Assembly (NCBI GenBank): GCA_020726505.1
Contig: JAHLEZ010000004.1
Coordinates: 2,418,001-2,482,000, forward strand
DNA: 64,000 bases
Direction of reading: 5' to 3'
DNA from: Leptodontidium sp. MPI-SDFR-AT-0119
Lineage: Eukaryota > Ascomycota > Leotiomycetes > Helotiales > Leptodontidiaceae
The number at the start of each line of letters is the position of its first letter. Position 1 is the first letter of the stretch. Shown here one piece after another: positions 47,098-59,135 of the stretch. The translations under genes were made by a program, and so were the position numbers. The notes beneath the pieces are model-generated. The model did not search any database, was not told the DNA's origin, and saw only the letters and a program-made list of their open reading frames with translations.

Positions 47098-47253
47098 GAC
47101 ACAGACTAGAACTTGATGTTGACGGAATTGCTAAAACCGATGGCGGTGATGTATATGAGCAGGATGAAGATTGGGGACATCTCGTTGTAACCAGGGGCAG
47201 AATCACGTGCTCACTCAAGCCAGCGCGGAGGAATATGTGGTAGCGTTACGAGT

Positions 47254-47289
47254 TAAGCCCTCTCTTCAGTCGTACCTCCTTACTTTCGG
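47254..47289 (+). repeat. 36-bp direct repeat, copy 2
   Basis: Second copy of the sequence at 42751–42786, in the same orientation and with one substitution. It lies 67 bp before the ATG of the small orphan gene and just upstream of the decayed minus-strand gene. Confidence 0.7.
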
Positions 47290-47355
47290 GATCGTCTGCC
47301 CTCAAATATTCACCCTCCGCGTTATCATTGACGCTTAAGTGTGGACCTAATACCG

Positions 47356-47897
47356 ATGAATATTCCTAGCCAAACCCATGGCACACCGCTGGAATCTTCG
47401 TTGGCTCATTTAAGACACCCGGGAATCGAGCTGCGTGTAGCAATTCGATTTACGACAACCCGGATACCTGGGCCCCCAGCTGATCGCGCAAAGCACATCG
47501 CAGACGACTTCGCCGTGCTAAACCTGGGTCGCAATTTTACATGGGACAGAGACCATATTCATTACCCATCTAATTTCGACAGTAAGGAGAAGATACCGCT
47601 GTGGATGCTGGTGGATTTCAACATCAAAGATCAGATCTCCGACATTGATAGCATATTGACGCAGTATTGGAAAGTTGGTTATGATAACGAAACCGCGTAA
47701 GCCATCCTCGGGTTTATCAAATGCAAAATGCTAGGATGGATTTCTAATAGACAAATAGGTTGTTTAAGAAGAGAGATTACAAGGGAGCGAGATTCATTTG
47801 GATGTTTGAGTGGGGAGGAAGGGTTGAGGAATGGGAGTTTCGGTTGAAAAAAAGAGCAGAGAAGGTTGGAGTGAGGCATAGGGAAGGTGCGGATTAA
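47356..47897 (+). CDS. Small two-exon orphan protein
   Basis: Exons 47356–47696 and 47759–47897, joined by a 62-nt intron (GTAAGC…CTAAT…TAG, phase 2), give 159 residues from the first ATG (MNIPSQTHGTPLESSLAHLR). Segments such as RVAIRFTTTRIPGPPADRAKH, FTWDRDHIHYPSNFD and ARFIWMFEWGGRVEEWEFRL look like a globular protein. The intron restores a long open frame that would otherwise stop at 47700, good evidence that the gene is or was real. Earlier exons are possible, because the frame opens at 47341 without an ATG. There is no signal peptide or membrane span. It sits among decayed genes and repeats, yet is intact. I do not recognise a family. Confidence 0.6.
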
Positions 47898-47981
47898 GCC
47901 CTCTACTCCGTGGCTCTACGAATTTTGACTGGTATAATCTCTCTCTGCCTTTCGTGGAAGCAGAGGTAGATCCCCCAAACA

Positions 47982-48098
47982 GTCGTCGATGCCGACGTCA
48001 CTGGGTGGTATGTGGAATGGCCTCTCAACACCACCGCTGAGCACCCGAACTTTCGCGACGATATAACCCAAGATCTGCTTCGTGATCCAAGTACCTAG
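47982..48098 (+). pseudogene. Possible exon remnant
   Basis: A 38-codon stretch with strongly protein-like composition (VVDADVTGWYVEWPLNTTAE, HPNFRDDITQDLLRDPST) ends in TAG and is followed in the same frame by further TAG and TGA stops. It may be a remnant of another decayed gene or an exon whose partners are lost. Evidence is composition only. Confidence 0.3.
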
Positions 48099-48457
48099 AG
48101 TAGTCGTGTTGCTGTTGAATGTATCAAAGGCTAGGGGTGGAAAAGTAGGCCCTGAAGAACCACTGACGTTGAGGATGGGGATGAGGGATATGTTAAAATA
48201 TGGTTAGCAATAAAAGAGAATCCAGCGTTCCTAGGTTGATTGGCAAACATGTATGTAGATGTTCACAGGCTTCTGAATAGGCTTCTGGATCGTTGTGAGT
48301 TGATGCTGGTGGGGTTGTGGCCGGTGCTGTGTGGCTGGGCATGGACATTTGTCACGTCCCACTTCTTCAGCCTCATGTGCACGTACACCATAAAAGTATC
48401 TTCACCTGACCACACCTGTTCTGCACCAACAACATTCACACTCGTCGGACCTCGAAC

Positions 48458-51062
48458 ATGAACAGAAACAACCCATGCTGTATCTGCGGCCTGGCCCTAG
48501 CCACTCAGGACAGCGATTCCGTGCAATGGGCTAGAGACATTCGCGCATGTAAGTCTGCCGCCGTGACAAAGGGAACGCTTGATGATAACTGTTAGTATGC
48601 AAGGTTGAGAATAAAACAGTCCTCAGCGACATTGGCTCAGTCGACGGCGATACGAGCCCCTATAACGTTGTTCTATCTCATTATGGACCCAGACGATTCT
48701 CTTATCGCTGCAGCGATAGTAGTGGAGAGTTTTGCTACCCATTTCACGCCACCTGCTGGTCCATAGTCGATGAAATTGACCACGAGGGGTTCAGCAATAG
48801 TCTTGATGCTCTATTCGACATATTTGAAAGCGGCCATTATGTCAGAAAAGTCCCTCGGTGTCTTAACTGGGGCCAAGATCTTTATCTCCGGGATATTGTC
48901 GACGAGGTGCCAGGAAGAGCTGATTTGCTAGAATTAACAGACCCATCCATATTCTTCGACCCTTTACAGATGCAACCTTCATGCTTTCCACGATCCACAG
49001 ACATAGATACCCTTTTGATAGGCCAAACTTCTGCCCTTGAGGCTCGTGGGTTACCGTCACTGCCCGAGGAGATCCTTGTGTCAATCTTCTGCATTCTGGA
49101 CTACGCGGACGTTCTGTGTCTCCTGGCGAGTTGCAAGGGGCTGTACAGGATGAATGGTCGTCTTCCAAATTCCTTCTGGAAGTCTCGCTTCTGGATCTTC
49201 AACGAGACTGCTTTCGCAAGCTCCATTCGCCCTTCCTACTGCTCCTACAAAGACTGGTACTTTGCGATCACAAGGGCCTTACGGAAGGGTCCGTATAGGC
49301 TAAATTTACTAAACCGGAAACGAATTTGGAAGATCGGGCTCGATTTGATCAGTACTATACGTGCTCTATCTAATCCCGGCCGTCAGTTATTTGGTCATAA
49401 TATCGTCCCACCAGCTAGCTTCCAGGGTCCCACCGCAAATTGTATGGCCACGAAATATGCCTTTGGAGCTTGCCGGCAATTAAAGCAAGTACATGTCTCA
49501 TTCGAGAATCGGCGTTCTGGATTACGACTATGTGACATCACTCCGTCCTATATTCTCATTTCAGGTCGTCGATTGATTTCAGGACTCACATTCCGATTCA
49601 GTGACGGAACAATCCACGATCTAGGTTATGTTACGAAGGGCAACAACGAACACACGCTACAGAGGGCGACTCTAACAATAGCCTCCAAATATCTATGGCT
49701 AGTATGTAGCCATTTTGGGCTCGAAGCAACAAAAACAGACAGTATTGGCCAGACGAAGCTTGAATACTCTACTCCGACACCTGAAAACTTGATCGCGATC
49801 ACAAGGTGGCCTACCGTGGACTTAACAGGTGTTTCAATCAGCCTTGATGTACGTGTTGCGTCCCTGCTTGGCTAAGTCGAAACTGATGCAATTTAGGCTC
49901 TACGTATCGTAAGAATCTCATTAGAGAATTCCCAAAACATTAAGCGTCCAGGCCTTGACGGTGCTTTATGGACTCTTCCGTATCCCGAATTCTCGCCAGT
50001 CATGCACGAAGAAGACATCGCCTCCTTATACCAACTACAAAGACAGGCCTTTGCACCAGCTTCATACATATGTATTGAGCCTATGAATGGACATCTGATT
50101 ACGGTCATTATATGCAGCCAATTGGGGCTAGAGGCTGGCATCGCAGGTATCCGATTATGCTACAGCACCGGTATCGAGAAGTCCTGGGGTTCAGTCGATA
50201 ACACTGCCTCGCTAGCCTTCTTCCTTGCAGAAGGCGATAGTCTCACTGGAGTTGACGTTTATAAGACAGGATCGGTAGTGCGGCACTTGAGGGTTAGTCT
50301 TACCACAAGTCGTATAATCCAGTATGCTAACATCGTTCGTAGTTTACCACAAGTTACGGTAGAACAAGCGAGCTGATGCCCCAAATGTCTACTCAACATG
50401 GGGCACATATTAAATATACAGCTTCCGGATCTTTCACCGGATTTTGTGGCTGTATAACCAATTCAGCTGGAGGCGCCTCTTCGCTGAAACAGCTCAACTG
50501 CTTCGGCGTCATCGGAGCGACGTCCGAGATCTCATTCCAGCCCTCGCCGTCAGCCCCAGCCAATCGATCGATTGCTAGTGTACCATTGTCAAGAGAACTT
50601 CCGCTTGGTGGTATACGGGATCATGGTGAGCACAGATCTCGGCTCAAAATTACGAAGCGTGTTTGCTCGATCCAGGCGTCTGTTCTGAAGCAACCATCAG
50701 AATACCGTCGCATGGGTCAAGTTACAGGTCTGCTGTTTCGATTCGAAAATGAAGATGGCAAGGGCTGCCCTGAATTGATTGGCCAATGGACAAATCCAGG
50801 GGAGATTTGCCACCTTGAGGAAGGCGAACAAATCCTGTCTCTTGATATTTCGGAAATGAAACCGAGATGCAGAATTCCTAGTCGACAAGGCTTGTTACAG
50901 GTTGGTGGGATGACTGTTGTGACAGATCGACGTCGGATATCATGGAATCGAAGCACTGAATCAGGATTCGTAGTAGAACTGACTGCAGAGCAAAAGGGAC
51001 CGATGATAAGGGAAATTTCTTGGGAGTTTAACGCTATTTTCGATCGTGTGAAGTATAATTAG
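48458..51062 (+). CDS. F-box protein, 819 residues
   Basis: Likely substrate adaptor of an SCF ubiquitin ligase. Four exons keep phase: 48458–48548, 48596–49848, 49897–50292 and 50343–51062 (introns of 47, 48 and 50 nt, each GT–AG with CTAAC/CTGAT-type branch sites). The third intron joins two frames that otherwise look like separate genes. The N-terminus has a CCICGLALAT Cys pair that could bind metal. The F-box lies at about residues 183–225 (LPSLPEEILVSIFCILDYAD, VLCLLASCKGLYRM), matching the LPxEIxxxIF…DxxxLxxxC…R pattern. The remaining 590 residues carry no repeat that I recognise, such as WD40, LRR or Kelch; such long C-termini are known in fungal F-box expansions. It is intact despite its position in the island, so probably functional. 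Confidence 0.8.
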
Positions 51063-51099
51063 TCCTATACATGATACATAGGAAACAGTATAAAGAGAG

Positions 51100-51995
51100 T
51101 TATTCATCATCATCATTATCATCATCATCACCACCATCACGGTAAGTGTGAGTCTTGTCTGGAAATCGCCATCGCCATTTCTTGCCACCTCCAGTACTCC
51201 ATCCCAGGCGATCTTTAACCCACATCTCCGTTGGACACTCTCTCAGGGGACGGTCGCTACTAGTATGGAAGAACCTCTTTCCCTCACGATAATAATGCGG
51301 TGCGGGTTCAGGTGCAGCTGCTGCGGGCTGCCGGTGCAAAGTGTGCTAAGGTACATTCTCCTTGTGTATCGAAATTGCCCTTGGACAGCTTGTGCGTCGT
51401 TGATGAGGTGCAGAGGATCGGCATGCATTGGAGTGATATCGCCTCGAGGGAGAACTCGACTGTAGAACATGACGTGAAGCCCAATCTCGACTGCCCCAAA
51501 CAGGATTGTGCCACGTGGGTTGGCCGACTCTGCCAAGAAGTCGTCGAGGTAGTTGTTGACGTTGTCGTCGAAATCTCTCCGAGAAACCCGCCCTTTGGGC
51601 CGCTTCAATTCTACGAACAAAAGATCCATCGTTGCCCAGCCGCCATAGAACTAACTGTATGAGCTTTGACACAGCATTGTCAGGTTCAATCGCCTCAGTT
51701 CTATGCCTGCTTGCGTTCATCCAGCCCTTGGCAGCGGGATATGCCGCCCATAAAATATTGTCCCATAGCTTTTGCACTTCGGCCTCTGTGCACTGATTCA
51801 ACTTCTTCTGCTAGAAGCCTGATAGCAGGATTTGAAATGTAGTTTTCGTCCATAATCGCAAACTTCATTCAAGTTAACTACTATTTCAATTCAAGGAATC
51901 TAGAGACATACCTGGGAATATTCAAAACTGGGGTTGGCTCTTGGGGAAAGATTCCACGAGTTTGCGAAATCGTGGATTATATATGTAAAAGGTCC
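51100..51995 (-). pseudogene. PD-(D/E)XK-nuclease-like fungal protein, probably frameshifted
   Basis: Exon-like segments on the minus strand show a restriction-endonuclease-like core. TEAEVQKLWDNILWAAYPAA and AVSKLIQLVLWRLGND lead to DLLFVELKRPKGR (the D…ExK signature), then NVNNYLDDFLAE, RGTILFGAVEIGLHVMFYSR and a basic/acidic tail ending DDDDNDDDE. A 101-nt intron (GTATGT at 51911 to TAG at 51811) fits phase upstream. However, the frame changes by one base at about 51625–51640, right before the ExK strand, with no possible splice there, and changes back near 51350–51400, where a weak intron could explain it. I infer a disrupted gene; a sequencing error would be the alternative. Its family is abundant in fungal genomes, often as degenerate copies. 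The 5' end is not resolved. Confidence 0.55.
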
Positions 51996-52360
51996 TCAGG
52001 TCAGTACCGAGCGCGTCACTTGAACAAATAGACTGAGTGAGAACCTCCTCATTTGAACAGATCAATGTGACGAAATACTGCCAGCGTGCCTCCTTGCACG
52101 CATGGCATGTGTATGAGTCCAAGCCGAGCCTATCAACCGCTTATGGAAGGCAACATCTCCCCAACTCGAACTCGTTTGAACAATGCATGAACGGGCATCG
52201 AAGGTCTAAGCTATTGGCCGGAGATACTATCGCAAACAGGAAATTTCGATTTGACCCTGTAAATAGAATTTTTCGATTCGACCTAGTCGCATGGCCGAAA
52301 GCAAAACTTTCAATTCTTAATACCTGTATACTACAAAGAGGAAATTTCGGCGCACAGTGT

Positions 52361-52436
52361 AGCGGCGCATGAACATAAATCAGTCATCCTAGATAGATGG
52401 ACAGGACGATCGCTGATCTGATCTTCACAACAGCAC
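52361..52436 (+). repeat. Dispersed repeat, copy B (right border of accessory island)
   Basis: Direct copy of 41346–41432. Relative to copy A, differences in the flanks are mostly transitions (GG to GA and GA to AA on this strand, C to T at CCGATC), again in the direction RIP produces. The centre (ATCCTAGATAGATGGACAG) replaces the poly-C run. Confidence 0.75.
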
Positions 52437-53622
52437 AACGCTTTGACACCCCTCCATCTCATCCCCAACACTAACATTCCCGTCCATCTCTCTAGCAGTC
52501 CTTCCTTCTCGAAACAGAACACGTGCTGTGCCACCCTACCTTACCCTTTTATACCATACCGTTCCATCTCATACCAATCTAGCCAAGAGAAGAGAAGAGA
52601 TGATACGCATGAAGTTCGATGAAACCGTAAAATAAAGTCTCGTAAATTTACGAGCATGAGCACGAGCATGAGCATGAGATGCATTCTCTCTGCGCATGCA
52701 TCTCTGCAAATACAGTATCGAACAACCCGATGTCCAGCATGGCACAGTACAGTACAGCAAAGCACAACTTAAAAAAAAGAAAAGAAAAACGGTTTCCTTG
52801 CATCTATCCGCCTTGCTATCTTTACCTCAGGATAAGGATGCATTGGTAATGAATGCAATGCAGGTGCGGCTTGTATAGCTGTCAAGAATAGAAAAACGCG
52901 CATGCAAGAACCAAGCTTGCACACAGTGAGGTACCGACTGGTATTGATTGAATGTTCTAGGTAGTAAGTCATGCCGTGGTGAGATAGGTAGCTAGCCATT
53001 ATATTTACTTCATTACTATTCGACTATACTTTCCCTTTCTTCTCCTCATTCATCCACCAACCCCTCCCCTTCGTCATGTATGTATTTCCGTCCTTACTGC
53101 ATCTACGCTCAGATATTGCGGATGGGTGAATGAATGCAAAGTATCTAATGCACCATCTTCCATCCACATCAGAGCAACAACGTCCGTCTACCACACTCCT
53201 CTCCTCCCTTCTCCATCCTCACTGCCTTCGTCCGCAATGCCAAAAATAGGAAATACAAAGCCCAAACGACGAGAGGAATCCATCTCTCCTCTGCCCTGGT
53301 CTGGCAGCCAAAATATTCAAGTGTGAAGAAAAAACGCCTAACTCATCGCTGATGCATTTCCGTGTATGCCCCATAACCGCTTCGTATGCTGCGTATTGGT
53401 ATCGTATCAAGTATCCCAAGACAAACGGAAAAAAGGAAAAGGAACATTGAAAAGAGGTGCCGTTCTTGGCACAGGATTCGTCGTCCCCCGTGAGAGCGGT
53501 GGAAAAACGGTGCGATATCCGAATTTTCGGATGGATGGGACAGAGAAGAAACGTCGGAGGTTTGAACTGGAATCCACCACACTAACAAATGCAATGAAGA
53601 GGGAGGTTTTTACGATCGTAAA
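52437..53622. other. Intergenic, no supported gene
   Basis: Contains a short imperfect hexamer array (GAGCAT/GAGCAC units, 52652–52680) and CAGTA-rich sequence near 52745. It is the 3' flank of the MAPKKK gene. Confidence 0.55.
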
Positions 53623-56600
53623 TCAACCGATACTGCCGATACTGCCACGAGAATGACTGGAGCTGGCATCGCTAGGCGTGCTGGGCTCGATGGCAACTTG
53701 AGACTTGATGGCTATGATCCATTCGTGTTGGAGCAATTCGGCGGCTGAAGCGCGTTTCTTGGGGTCGCGGATAAAGCATCGTTTCAGGAAATCAATGCCT
53801 TCCGGACTCAGTTGATCGATGGCTGGTAGTTGTGGTGGGTTGCCTTGTGCAATGTTGTACATGATAGCCCATTCGTTGTCGAGAGATGCCCATGGTCGGC
53901 GGCCAGTTGCCATTTCAAGGATGACACAACCGAGTGACCACACATCGACGGCTCCAGCACGTCCAGGATTCTCGCCCTTGATGACTTCGGGAGACATGTA
54001 CATTGGCGTTCCTGTCATGGACTTGTTCGCCTTTCCAGGCTCCGCAGCAACGAGAGTCTTGCCTTGACGAGCAATGACCTTTGCTGCACCAAAGTCCACA
54101 TACTTGATGACACCGTTGTGGTTGAGCAGAATGTCTAAAGAAAGCGGTCAGTTATGTCATTCTCACAAGATCGGATATACTTACTCTCTGGCTTGATGTC
54201 GCGATGAACAATCCCACTCTCATGCAAGTATGCAAGACCCTCGAGTAGCTGCAAAGAGTAGACCATGATGACCTGCTCATCCTCGATTCGCCCATGCTCC
54301 AATAGACCAGCTAATGATCCACCAGAACAGAACTCCATGAAGATATAGACTTTGTCTCGGTGAACTTCAATGCCATGATATGAAACAACGTTTGGATGAT
54401 CCAATACTTCCAGCACATTCATCTCATCTCGAATCTGTCCAGCGATTGTGGGGATAAGCGAAGGGTCCTGTAGTCGGATTTCCTTCACTGCCATCAAATG
54501 GCCAGAGTCAAGATTGATAGCTGCATAAACTGAGCCGAAAGTACCACCACCAACAAAATTTCCTTGCTGCCAACGCATGTTCACATTTGATGCAGATGAC
54601 GAGAGGAAGGTCAATGATCTGTCTGCCTCACTTGACTCTTCAAGAACTCTACCAAGTGCTTGCCTCTCTGCCTCCTTTTGCTTTCGAGCGTCGTCGAGAC
54701 AGGCCAGTTCCTCCAGTCTCTGTTCACGAACATATCTGGAAGACTCTTCATCGTCCAACATGCGGCTCATGTCCATCTTCCTGAATTGACCGGCTATGGC
54801 TTCAATTCGCTGCTTCTCGGCCTGGGCAGCGAGAGTTGATCTTGCGCCCATGATGTCGAAGTGAGAGATCAGGAGTGACATACAGCCTGCGACTTTAGCA
54901 CGCAGTCTGGTGTACTCGTCTTCGCCTAAAGCGAGTATGTGCTGTCCCTGTGTCATATTCATAGCAAATTCTAGAGCTTGAACAGCCCATCGGAAAGTTT
55001 TCCTATCTGTCGCAATGCAATCGTCACAAACAAAGCTGACCCAGTCCAAGGCGAGCTTTGTCAATTTGAGATTGTTCATCTGCTTCCGATTACGATCCAT
55101 GTAGAGTAGAGATCGCTGTCCGAATTCAGTTGCGAAAATGAAGCAGGTCTGGATGAGTTCCTGACAGTCCAGACCAACAGTCTGCTTTCTCACAATCTCA
55201 ACGCTATCCATGATCAGATTTGACAGCTTGTAGACGACTTTCTTGATCTCAGTCAACTTGATGTTGACTTTCTTGAGATTCGATCGCTGTTCAACGACCA
55301 TATCCAAGTGTAAATCGATCGAATCCAGGAATGCCTGTCGTGCATTTTGTAGCCTTATCTGTGATCCATCTGCGATGAGCCGTAAATGGCCCATTTTGAC
55401 ATCAGTCGCTGGCTCCCGGATATTTGCATCAACCTGTCTTCCGTCCCATGGAACAACATTCTCAGGTCGCAGGACCAGAATGTATGGGTTCGTGGGATCC
55501 TCCGGTACCTGGTCAGAATGATAGCATGTCCCAAGGATGGACTGAATATCCTGCGGCCGATTGTAAAGAGCTGGAGAAGCAATTAAGAAGATTCCGTCGT
55601 GCTCAATACTAGCTGTGTAAACCAGGAAGTGGCCCGTTTCAATCAGGCGCGAGTAGAGGTGTTGCAGAGCTTCATGTCTCATGGATAAACTGAAATCCGT
55701 GGCATTTTCAAACCGGTCACTGAGCTGCTTCGAAAAACGTTGCAACATACGTTGTCGAACCCGGACCGAATCGAGATTCTGCTTGTAGCGCTTGGTCATT
55801 TCGGGAGCAGTCTCTTTCGGTTTCCGTTGAAGCTCCCGTTCAAAGGTTTGACTAAGGCGATAGAATGCCTTGTGTGTCAGCGAGCTGAATTGCTCTGCAA
55901 CCTCCACATCACCACCTTGGAGATGGCGTCCGATCTCGTTAGAGAATTCCCATTCCTGCTCCAAGACCTCGGCTTCTTTGAAGGTATTCTTGTTCCCACC
56001 AAGCTTCCAGTTAAGCATCTTGAAGTAAAGTTTCAAGGCATCGAGGACTATCTGATCGAAAGATTCATCATCAATGCAAGGAGGAAGATCCCATCCCGGT
56101 TCTGGTTGAGAAATCGTCAAGTACTCTTGTTTGATGCGTATAGCAAGCTTCAGTAGAATTTGGAACTGTGAGATCATTTGCTCTTGCATCATGGAGTTCT
56201 GCTGAGCAGAATCCTTCATTTTTCTCGCGAACTGAAGTCGGACCTTGATGATTTCCTCGATCAGTCTGGAGGGAAAGTTGATGAGAGTCAACAGCTCTTC
56301 GATGTACGGAGGAAGATGTCGCTTCGCAAAACCTTCAGAGTTCTGAATCAGAGTTCTTTTGGCTTTCATGATGACCTCCGAGACGCCTATGATGATGCTT
56401 TTGTCGCCTTGTAACGACCGAAGGCCATCTTCTTTCAGCAGCCTGTCAATGAATGATGATTCGTCCGATAGTCCGTTTCCAGATGGTGACCGTTCTTTTG
56501 CCCGGTTGAAGTCCAATTCGGCATTTCCAACCCAATTCTGCAAGATTCCCAATTCCGTATTGATAAGCTCCGTAGTGTTGTGCCATGAGATGACAGCATC

Positions 56601-57704
56601 ACAAGTTGCATGAAATTGAGGGGAAGCGGCGAGCTTATTAGCCACCTCCAAAGCCAGACGAGAAGGATAGAGACTTTCACACTTCTCAATTTTCGCAACA
56701 ACATCCCGTACTTGATCAATCGGTGGTTTGCCCGCTTCGCTCTCCCCTTGAACCTGGAACCTGATGATCTCGTCCAGTAGTGTGTCCAGCGTTGCCCGCG
56801 TGTCATCTATCATCCTTCGTTGCGCTGCCAGGGTTCGGCCACAGTTTTTCGACCGAATTCCCAGCCATATTTCTGTATTGAGATTCGCGCCTTGCTTGTC
56901 CGATGCACCTATCAAGCGCTTCTTTTCCTGTCTCACGACGTCCCCCGTCAAAACTGAAGCTAACATCCCATGCCATTCCAGCCGCTCTCGGTTTGCGGGA
57001 TCCTGAAGATCCTCTGCGGTCGGTTGCATGCTCTCGTTTCCATAGAATAGCAGCGTTTCCTGATCGTACGCATCGCCTTCGAAGTGCGGTTCTGAGGGGG
57101 ACTCATCCTCTGTATCTGATCCATATCCAATGCTCGGAGTGTATGGCTCGAAGTATTCCATTGGTTGATCCTCCCGTAGACGTTGTACGTATGCCTTCTC
57201 TTGTGCCCTGTACGAAGCGTTGGGATCTTGCCTAAAACGAGACGTTGACATGGAACGGTTTCGGTCTGCAATCGAGATGTAGGGTGGCTGTGGCCGCCGC
57301 GCTGGGGCATATGTACTGGAAGGTGTTCGCGCAGGTGCAGTCGGTCTCTGAGGTCGATTTGTTGCGCCGTTGAGGACAGGCGTGTTTGGGGAGAATGGTG
57401 ATGCCACCTCCCCTCTATAGATGCCGTTGGCATCTGTGCTACCGCGATGACTCCGCACACTCGAATTGAGGCTTGATATGGAAGATCGTGGGTCAAGCAG
57501 CGCAAGTGCTGGAGCTTGGTCGATGGGTCTGCCATCCACCGCAAGCACATCATCTTGTATATCTGCAGAGGAGCCCGATCCGCCCGAGTCGCTCGTCTGC
57601 ACATGGGGACGCTCCATAACCCTTGGGGTTTTGAGGTTATCCAGGTCGTTGGCCTCTGGCCCTTGAGAGAACCGTACTGATCGTGGCGACAAGTCAACAC
57701 TCAT
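53623..57704 (-). CDS. HOG-pathway MAP kinase kinase kinase (Ssk2/Ssk22, OS-4/SskB type)
   Basis: Serine/threonine kinase that, activated through the phosphorelay response regulator SSK1, phosphorylates the PBS2-type MAPKK of the osmotic stress pathway. Exons 57704–54185 and 54134–53623 with a 50-nt intron (GTAAGTA…CTGAC…TAG), placed inside the HRD-loop codon series, give 1,343 residues, close to OS-4 of Neurospora. The frame reaches 57716 only through a TTG. The N-terminal 250 residues are disordered and Ser/Pro-rich; a long helical regulatory region follows; the kinase domain is at about residues 1042–1312. Motifs are FVGGGTFGSVY (P-loop), MAVKEI (Lys), HRDIKPEN (catalytic Asp), VDFGAAK (DFG), MTGTPMYMSPEV (activation segment) and DVWSLGCVILEMATGRRPW. 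It is cytosolic. Identification as the Ssk2 orthologue is strong, supported by length and the extended regulatory region. Confidence 0.93.
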
Positions 57705-59135
57705 GGCAGAAAGCAAAGGACAGGCAAGGCGAGACTCTGACTGGGGCAGGCAATATTGTCAATTGATAGCGCGCTCAAGTAATTTGTCGTTAGCGTGTAG
57801 GTCAGTCGGTCCAGGATCCCGATGAGAGTGCAGGGGATCGGACAGGACAGGACAAGACACTACGGGTCTTTGATCTGCCCGCAAATCCACGATCTTGGGA
57901 TGCGGTTGCGCTTGTGGTCGTAGTCCCAACTAGACCGATAGGAAGCAGGACGGATTTTGCCCTGAGGACTTGAAGTTTTCTATGGACGTTGGGATAGCTT
58001 CCGAAAACGCCGTCGAACCATAGAGGTTGATGGAAGCTGTACGGCGGTGGGCTTGAGCTTGGGCTTGGGCTCGAAGACTTGTGGTTGGATGAGATATCTT
58101 GTGGCGCTGCTTCTGGGAGCAGACTTCCGGATCCTCCAGAGGACTTCGCAAGATCGTAAGGAAGGCACAAAGATAAATAACAAAACAGCTTTCGATTGAT
58201 AAATCGAGGTGGGCAAAATCAGATGTAATTCTTATGCGGCTTTCATAATTCCTTTCTACAATCTTTACTTTACAGCTCATCCTCTCAAGGCTCCGGATCT
58301 CAGGATCCTTCCGCCTCACGTACGCGTAGGATTTGCCACCCAAGGACAACGACTTTGATATGCAGAGCCAGTAACTTTGCCAGCTTTCAACTTTGGCTCA
58401 ACTTCATCCTTGGACAAGGCTATAGCCAAGAATCAGCTGCTGCAGAGCATAAAGTATCCAAGGAACTGGCCTGGAATTTGATCTTCTGCCTTGGATATCT
58501 TTCACGCGTCGTACCGCCAATCCGGAAATGGGTTCTGACCCGAGTTTTATACCTGGCCTACTATAGCTGACAAGCGTTATGAACAGCCTAATCTTTGGTT
58601 TTTTTGATTGCTGGCAAAAGAAGCAATTACTAAGAAGCAATTGGAATGCTAGGGTAGGTACTGTAGGGGTTGATCGTACTCCAGAGGTAGCTGACTGAAG
58701 GTTATTATTTCTCTGGGTGCATGCTTTCCACGTCTCTTGTAAGTGGCTGCATCGCACACCCAAAGAGGCAAAAGAATGAAATGATTCGCGTTTTAGTAAG
58801 TCCATAGATCCAAGAAATGGTTTCTGAATAGAGCATCTTAGGTTCACTTGCTACGCTCATTACTATCAGCAAGCATATCTGTAAATAAGAACACCAGATT
58901 GCCAACTAAATTCTGTAAGTGATACCAACTTGAGTGGTTGGCCAAAGTTGATGGCTGGTCTGGTGGGGCAATCTCGTCCCGAAGATCCCCCGGAGAGCGC
59001 GTTGCCCATCCAGCTCCCAGAACTTTGACCTCATTCTTATACCCACCAGCAACATTTCAGCAGCCTTACGACGATCGAGGTCCTTGTATGAAGTAACGAG
59101 GACCTCATGACACCATTTATCGATACTGCATTGCT
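57705..59135. promoter_or_regulatory. Divergent promoter region, MAPKKK (−) / SLD3 (+)
   Basis: A 1.4-kb shared upstream region without supported coding sequence. It contains two ACGCGT hexamers (58322–58327 and 58504–58509), the MCB element bound by MBF in yeast G1/S control, which would suit SLD3. Their distance from the SLD3 ATG (630–810 bp) is large unless the leader is long. Confidence 0.4.

Noticed and set aside
46747..47109. 120-codon plus-strand frame opposite the decayed gene
   Set aside because: It is the antisense shadow of the better-supported minus-strand frame.
57802..58847. Minus-strand frames of 122–147 codons between the MAPKKK and SLD3 genes
   Set aside because: Overlapping frames with no domain, lying in a divergent promoter region.
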